Below are positions 61,316-64,000 of a DNA stretch of 64,000 nt, piece by piece; the first letter of the stretch is position 1, and every line of letters begins with the position of its first letter. The translations under genes and the position numbers were made by a program. The DNA lies in the NCBI RefSeq assembly GCF_039631355.1, contig NZ_JBDIVF010000009.1, positions 62,001 through 126,000 of the forward strand. The letters run 5' to 3'. Source of the stretch: Uliginosibacterium paludis (lineage in GTDB: Bacteria; Pseudomonadota; Gammaproteobacteria; Burkholderiales; Rhodocyclaceae). The notes beneath the pieces were generated by a model. That model was not told the DNA's origin. It ran no database searches and saw nothing but the letters and a program-made list of their open reading frames with translations.

Positions 61316-63202
61316 ATGTTTGAAGCCGTCCGTAATAATCCGAAAATCGCCCAGTCAATTCTTGCTGCGCTGGTTTTGCCGTTCGCTTTTTTTGGCGTGG
61401 ATGCCTATTTCCGGAACGGGAATGTCGGTGGTGATGCCGCGGCCAAGGTTGGCAAGGTTGAAATTACGGATTTTCAGCTGGAGCAGGCTGTTCGTGAGCA
61501 GGAAAACGCCTTGCGTGCTCAAATGGGGGCGTCCTTCGACCCGTCCCTGACCAATACCCCTGAATTCAAGGCAGCTGTACTGGACCGCATGATCAATGAA
61601 GCTGCGGTGAAAGCTGCAATTCGTGACAGCAAGCTCGTTGTCAGCAACGAGAGCATTCAGGAATACATCAAGCAGATTCCTTCCTTCCAGGAAAACGGCC
61701 ACTTTTCCTTCCCGCTTTATGAGGCCTATGTCCGCAATCAGGGGCTGACGCCAGCAGGTTTCGAACAGCAGATCCGCGATACCGTCGCGCAGCAGCAGTT
61801 GATGCTTCCGATCGCAGGTGGTGCTGTCATCTCGAAGTTCAGCAGCCAGAGGATGCTGGCACTGGATGGCGAAAAGCGCTCTGTTTCCGAATTGATTTTT
61901 GATGCTTCGAGCAAACTGGCCGGTGTGAAACTGGGCAGTGACGACGCGAAAAAATATTATGACGCTCACAGCGATGCGTTTCGTGCGCCCGAGCAGGCCA
62001 AGGTTGAATATGTTCTGCTGAGTCTTGATGACATCGCACGTAACGCAAATATTTCGGAAGCAGATGCTCGCATGTGGTTTGACGAAAACTCCAAGGCCTT
62101 GACTTCCCATGAAGAGCGGCGTGCCAGTCACATTCTGGTTCAGGTCGCAGCAGATGCGAAGGCGGAGGCGCGTGAGGCCGCACGCAAGAAGGCGGAAGGC
62201 CTGCTGGCGCAGGTGAAGGCCTCGCCTGCGCGCTTTGCCGAGATTGCAAAGGCTAATTCCGACGATACGGGTTCGGCCGAAAAGGGCGGTGATTTGGGGT
62301 TCTTTGGCCGTGGCGCCATGGTCAAGCCGTTTGAAGATGCCGCCTTTGGCCTGAAGTCTCACGAAATTTCCGGGTTGGTAGAAACCGAATTCGGTTATCA
62401 CATCATCACGGTGACGGATATCAGGGGCGAGAAGCCGAAGACCTTCGAAGAGATGAAAGCCGAGGCCATGGAAGGCGCCCGCAAACAGGCTGCCAACCTC
62501 AAGTTTTCCGAGATTTCGGAGCAGCTTGGCAACATGGTTTATGAGCAACCCGATGCACTCAAGCCGGTGGCGGAAAAATTCGGACTCAAGCTGATCCAGA
62601 CCGACTGGACGCCGCGAAGCAGTCTCCCCGCCGTGCTGCAGAACCAGAGAGTTCAGACTGCGCTGTTCTCTTCCAGTTCCACCCAGAATCGTCACAATAC
62701 AGAGGCGATCGATTTGGGGAACGGAAGCGTGATTTCCGCGCGCATCATTGACTACAAGGCTTCCGCGATCCGTCCTTTCGAGGAGGTCCGCAAGCAGGCC
62801 GAGGAAGCGGCGACGCAGGCCGAGGCCGCTCGTCTGGCCCGTGAAGAGGGTGAGTCTGTGCTGAAGAAGTTGCAGGGCGGCGAGTCAGTGCCGGCAAACT
62901 GGGGGACTCCGAAAGAGCTGAAGCGCTCCAGTCCCGAGCTGACGGTAGAGGCCAGAGTCGCTGTCTTCTCGGCGCCTGTCGAGAAGCTGCCCGCCTACGT
63001 CGGAGCCCTGGTTGGCAACAACTACTCGATCTTCCGCGTCGAGAAAGCAGAGTTGCCTGCGGTTTCGGATACCGCTCCAGAACTCAAGGATGCTGCAAAC
63101 CGGCAGGCAATGCTTGCGGGGCAGGAAGATCTGCGGGCCTATATCGAGGCGATTCGCAAACGTCAGGGCGTTAAGCTGAAAGCGGCCAAACCGAAGGAAT
63201 AA
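61316..63202 (+). CDS. ppiD: Periplasmic folding chaperone PpiD (SurA-N/parvulin)
   Basis: 628 residues (E. coli 623). Anchored by one N-terminal helix (SILAALVLPFAFFGVDAYF), with a SurA-like N-terminal domain, a parvulin domain (ERRASHILVQVAADAKAEAREAARKKAE..., then ADLGFFGRGAMVKPFEDAAFGL-type region, about residues 260-365) and a long C-terminal region. It assists proteins leaving SecYEG. Start ATG 61316 (MFEAVRNNP) fits the family; the frame begins 16 codons earlier in the terminator. Confidence 0.94.
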   Translation: MFEAVRNNPKIAQSILAALVLPFAFFGVDAYFRNGNVGGDAAAKVGKVEITDFQLEQAVREQENALRAQMGASFDPSLTNTPEFKAAVLDRMINEAAVKAAIRDSKLVVSNESIQEYIKQIPSFQENGHFSFPLYEAYVRNQGLTPAGFEQQIRDTVAQQQLMLPIAGGAVISKFSSQRMLALDGEKRSVSELIFDASSKLAGVKLGSDDAKKYYDAHSDAFRAPEQAKVEYVLLSLDDIARNANISEADARMWFDENSKALTSHEERRASHILVQVAADAKAEAREAARKKAEGLLAQVKASPARFAEIAKANSDDTGSAEKGGDLGFFGRGAMVKPFEDAAFGLKSHEISGLVETEFGYHIITVTDIRGEKPKTFEEMKAEAMEGARKQAANLKFSEISEQLGNMVYEQPDALKPVAEKFGLKLIQTDWTPRSSLPAVLQNQRVQTALFSSSSTQNRHNTEAIDLGNGSVISARIIDYKASAIRPFEEVRKQAEEAATQAEAARLAREEGESVLKKLQGGESVPANWGTPKELKRSSPELTVEARVAVFSAPVEKLPAYVGALVGNNYSIFRVEKAELPAVSDTAPELKDAANRQAMLAGQEDLRAYIEAIRKRQGVKLKAAKPKE

Positions 63203-63226
63203 ATCAGGATCATCGATTCCCCGTTC

Positions 63227-63251
63227 AAACCCCCGGCGTGCTTGGGGGTTT
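63227..63251 (+). terminator. Probable terminator after ppiD
   Basis: AAACCCCC, a 9-base loop, GGGGGTTT, then TGCTGTTTTT. 24 bases after the stop. Confidence 0.75.
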
Positions 63252-63379
63252 GCTGTTTTTGGGAAGCAGTTGAGCGGGTACGCATCTACGTTATGCGGGT
63301 ATTACCTGCACGACAAAGACGCTGCGTTTCTTATCCGCTATATTGCGTCCGCATTCAATCCACATAGAGAGTGAGCAAG

Positions 63380-63703
63380 ATGGCCTACGTCGTTACCGAA
63401 AACTGTATCAAGTGCAAATTCACCGACTGTGTGGACGTGTGCCCGGTGGATTGCTTCAGGGAAGGTCCGAACTTTCTTGTCATCGACCCGGATGAGTGTA
63501 TCGATTGCACGCTCTGTGTGGCCGAATGCCCTGCAGAAGCCATTTTTGCGGAAGACGACCTTCCCGCCGATCAGGAACACTTCACCGAGCTGAACGCCAG
63601 TCTCGCCAAAGTGTGGCCGGCGATTGTCGAGCGCAAGGAGCCCCTTGCCGATGCGGAAGAGTGGAACAAGGTGAAGGACAAGCTTCAGTTCCTCGAAAAG
63701 TGA
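63380..63703 (+). CDS. fdxA: Seven-iron ferredoxin FdxA
   Basis: 107 residues. Cys patterns CIKCKFTDCVDVCPVDC and CIDCTLCVAECPAEAI place it with the [3Fe-4S][4Fe-4S] ferredoxins (FdxA type, as in Azotobacter FdI). Low-potential electron carrier in the cytoplasm; partner unknown here. Start ATG 63380 matches the family (MAYVVTENC); a GTG at 63371 is less likely. An insertion sequence lies 55 bases downstream. Confidence 0.94.
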   Translation: MAYVVTENCIKCKFTDCVDVCPVDCFREGPNFLVIDPDECIDCTLCVAECPAEAIFAEDDLPADQEHFTELNASLAKVWPAIVERKEPLADAEEWNKVKDKLQFLEK

Positions 63704-63767
63704 CGGAAGGCGAAAGCCGCTTCGTCTGCCTGCGGTGAGGCAGGCTTTGAAGTTGCCCTGTCCTGAA

Positions 63768-64000
63768 TCAGGTTGACACCTGTGAGCGCGAAGTTGCGCT
63801 CTGGTTGATTGCTGCAATAGACGCCCGATGAACCTCATCGGGCGTCTTCGTTTTCAGCGACAAATGCGGTCTGTGCTCGTTGTAGATCCGCACCGACTCA
63901 TCGACCATTCGCCGCGCCTGTTCCAAGTCTGCCGGGCGGCGGAGCAGGAGCGCGCTCTTCAGAATGCCCTTGATCCGTTCAGCCAGCGCATTCTGGTAAC
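63768..64000 (-). CDS. IS3-family transposase OrfB, C-terminal fragment
   Basis: About 77 codons up to a TGA at 63770-63768; the N-terminal part is outside the window. The peptide contains the end of the rve integrase core: QNALAERIKGILK followed by NEHRPHLSLKTKTPDEVH, which is the signature ending of IS3-group OrfB, with the Glu of the DDE triad in NALAERI. The final residues (AAINQSATSRSQVST) are variable in the family. It appears intact in the part seen. Confidence 0.9.
   Translation of the reverse strand, partial: YQNALAERIKGILKSALLLRRPADLEQARRMVDESVRIYNEHRPHLSLKTKTPDEVHRASIAAINQSATSRSQVST
63820..63846. repeat. Perfect 12-bp palindrome in the transposase gene
   Basis: GACGCCCGATGA, a 3-base spacer, TCATCGGGCGTC. 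It falls inside the codons for TPDEVHRAS near the transposase C-terminus, about 60 bases from the element's end. Confidence 0.85.

Larger units (their letters stand above)
63759..64000 (-). mobile_element. IS3-family insertion sequence, 3' end, running off the window
   Basis: The minus strand carries the end of an IS3-type transposase. The likely end of the element is TGTCCTGAATCAGGTTGACA starting at 63759, since IS3 ends start with TG; the other end lies outside the window, so neither the inverted repeat nor the target duplication can be checked. It has inserted just after fdxA. Confidence 0.75.

Noticed and set aside
63338..63838. 166-codon open frame on the minus strand over fdxA
   Set aside because: Crosses fdxA and the IS end in another frame; fdxA is certain.

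Overview
The window is a stretch of bacterial chromosome, GC-rich and densely packed with housekeeping genes. Gene content points to a betaproteobacterium, probably of the Rhodocyclales type: tmRNA-partner smpB divergent from ratA-rnfH, the guaB/guaA/tadA neighbourhood, pilZ, lolA-rarA-serS, and a DnaJ/DnaK/GrpE block without hrcA. The genus cannot be fixed from the sequence. Pyruvate formate-lyase with its activase suggests a facultatively fermentative organism. Two unrelated acetate carriers, acetyl-CoA synthetase and a Pat-type acetyltransferase suggest active acetate scavenging.

Layout. 0-6 kb: protein quality control, tig (cut at the left edge), clpP, clpX, lon. 6-7 kb: pilZ and tatD. 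7.4-11 kb (minus strand): pflB-pflA with a long regulatory upstream region. 11-15.6 kb (minus): aldose-1-epimerase-like gene, tag, a small monooxygenase-fold gene and the large pat gene. 15.8-25.2 kb: acetate region, with satP divergent from acs, then a small four-cysteine protein with a YgjV-like membrane protein, a DnaQ-like exonuclease overlapping a DUF294 nucleotidyltransferase, actP-yjcH and a divergent LysR regulator. 25-32.5 kb: yaiI, recQ, a methyltransferase, a COG2509 flavoprotein and a YccS-type membrane protein. 32.5-43.6 kb: ylqF, Smr protein, trxB, Crp/Fnr regulator, ftsK, lolA, rarA, serS and lrgAB. 43.7-49 kb: grpE-dnaK-dnaJ, divergent from a Ser/Thr kinase fused to a cyclic-nucleotide-binding domain. 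49-57 kb: paraslipin, smpB, ratA-rnfH, guaB, an MFS transporter, guaA, tadA. 57-61 kb: ygfZ divergent from mltG-tmk-holB. 61-64 kb: tRNA-Val, tRNA-Asp, ppiD, fdxA, and the 3' end of an IS3-family insertion sequence running off the right edge.

Regulation that can be read directly: three matching heat-shock (sigma-32-like) promoters, each CTTGAAA plus a 13-nt spacer plus a CC-rich -10, lie before lon, dnaK and grpE. A CRP-type palindrome sits inside the promoter of the Crp/Fnr-family gene. Two related palindromes lie between yjcH and its divergent LysR gene. Many gene pairs overlap by ATGA, implying translational coupling.

No prophage, CRISPR array or defence island is visible. The most promising undescribed material is the DUF294 nucleotidyltransferase/exonuclease pair linked to acetate uptake, the Pat homologue with an unusual pattern of retained and lost catalytic motifs, the small four-cysteine protein coupled to YgjV, and the kinase-cNMP fusion divergent from the heat-shock operon.
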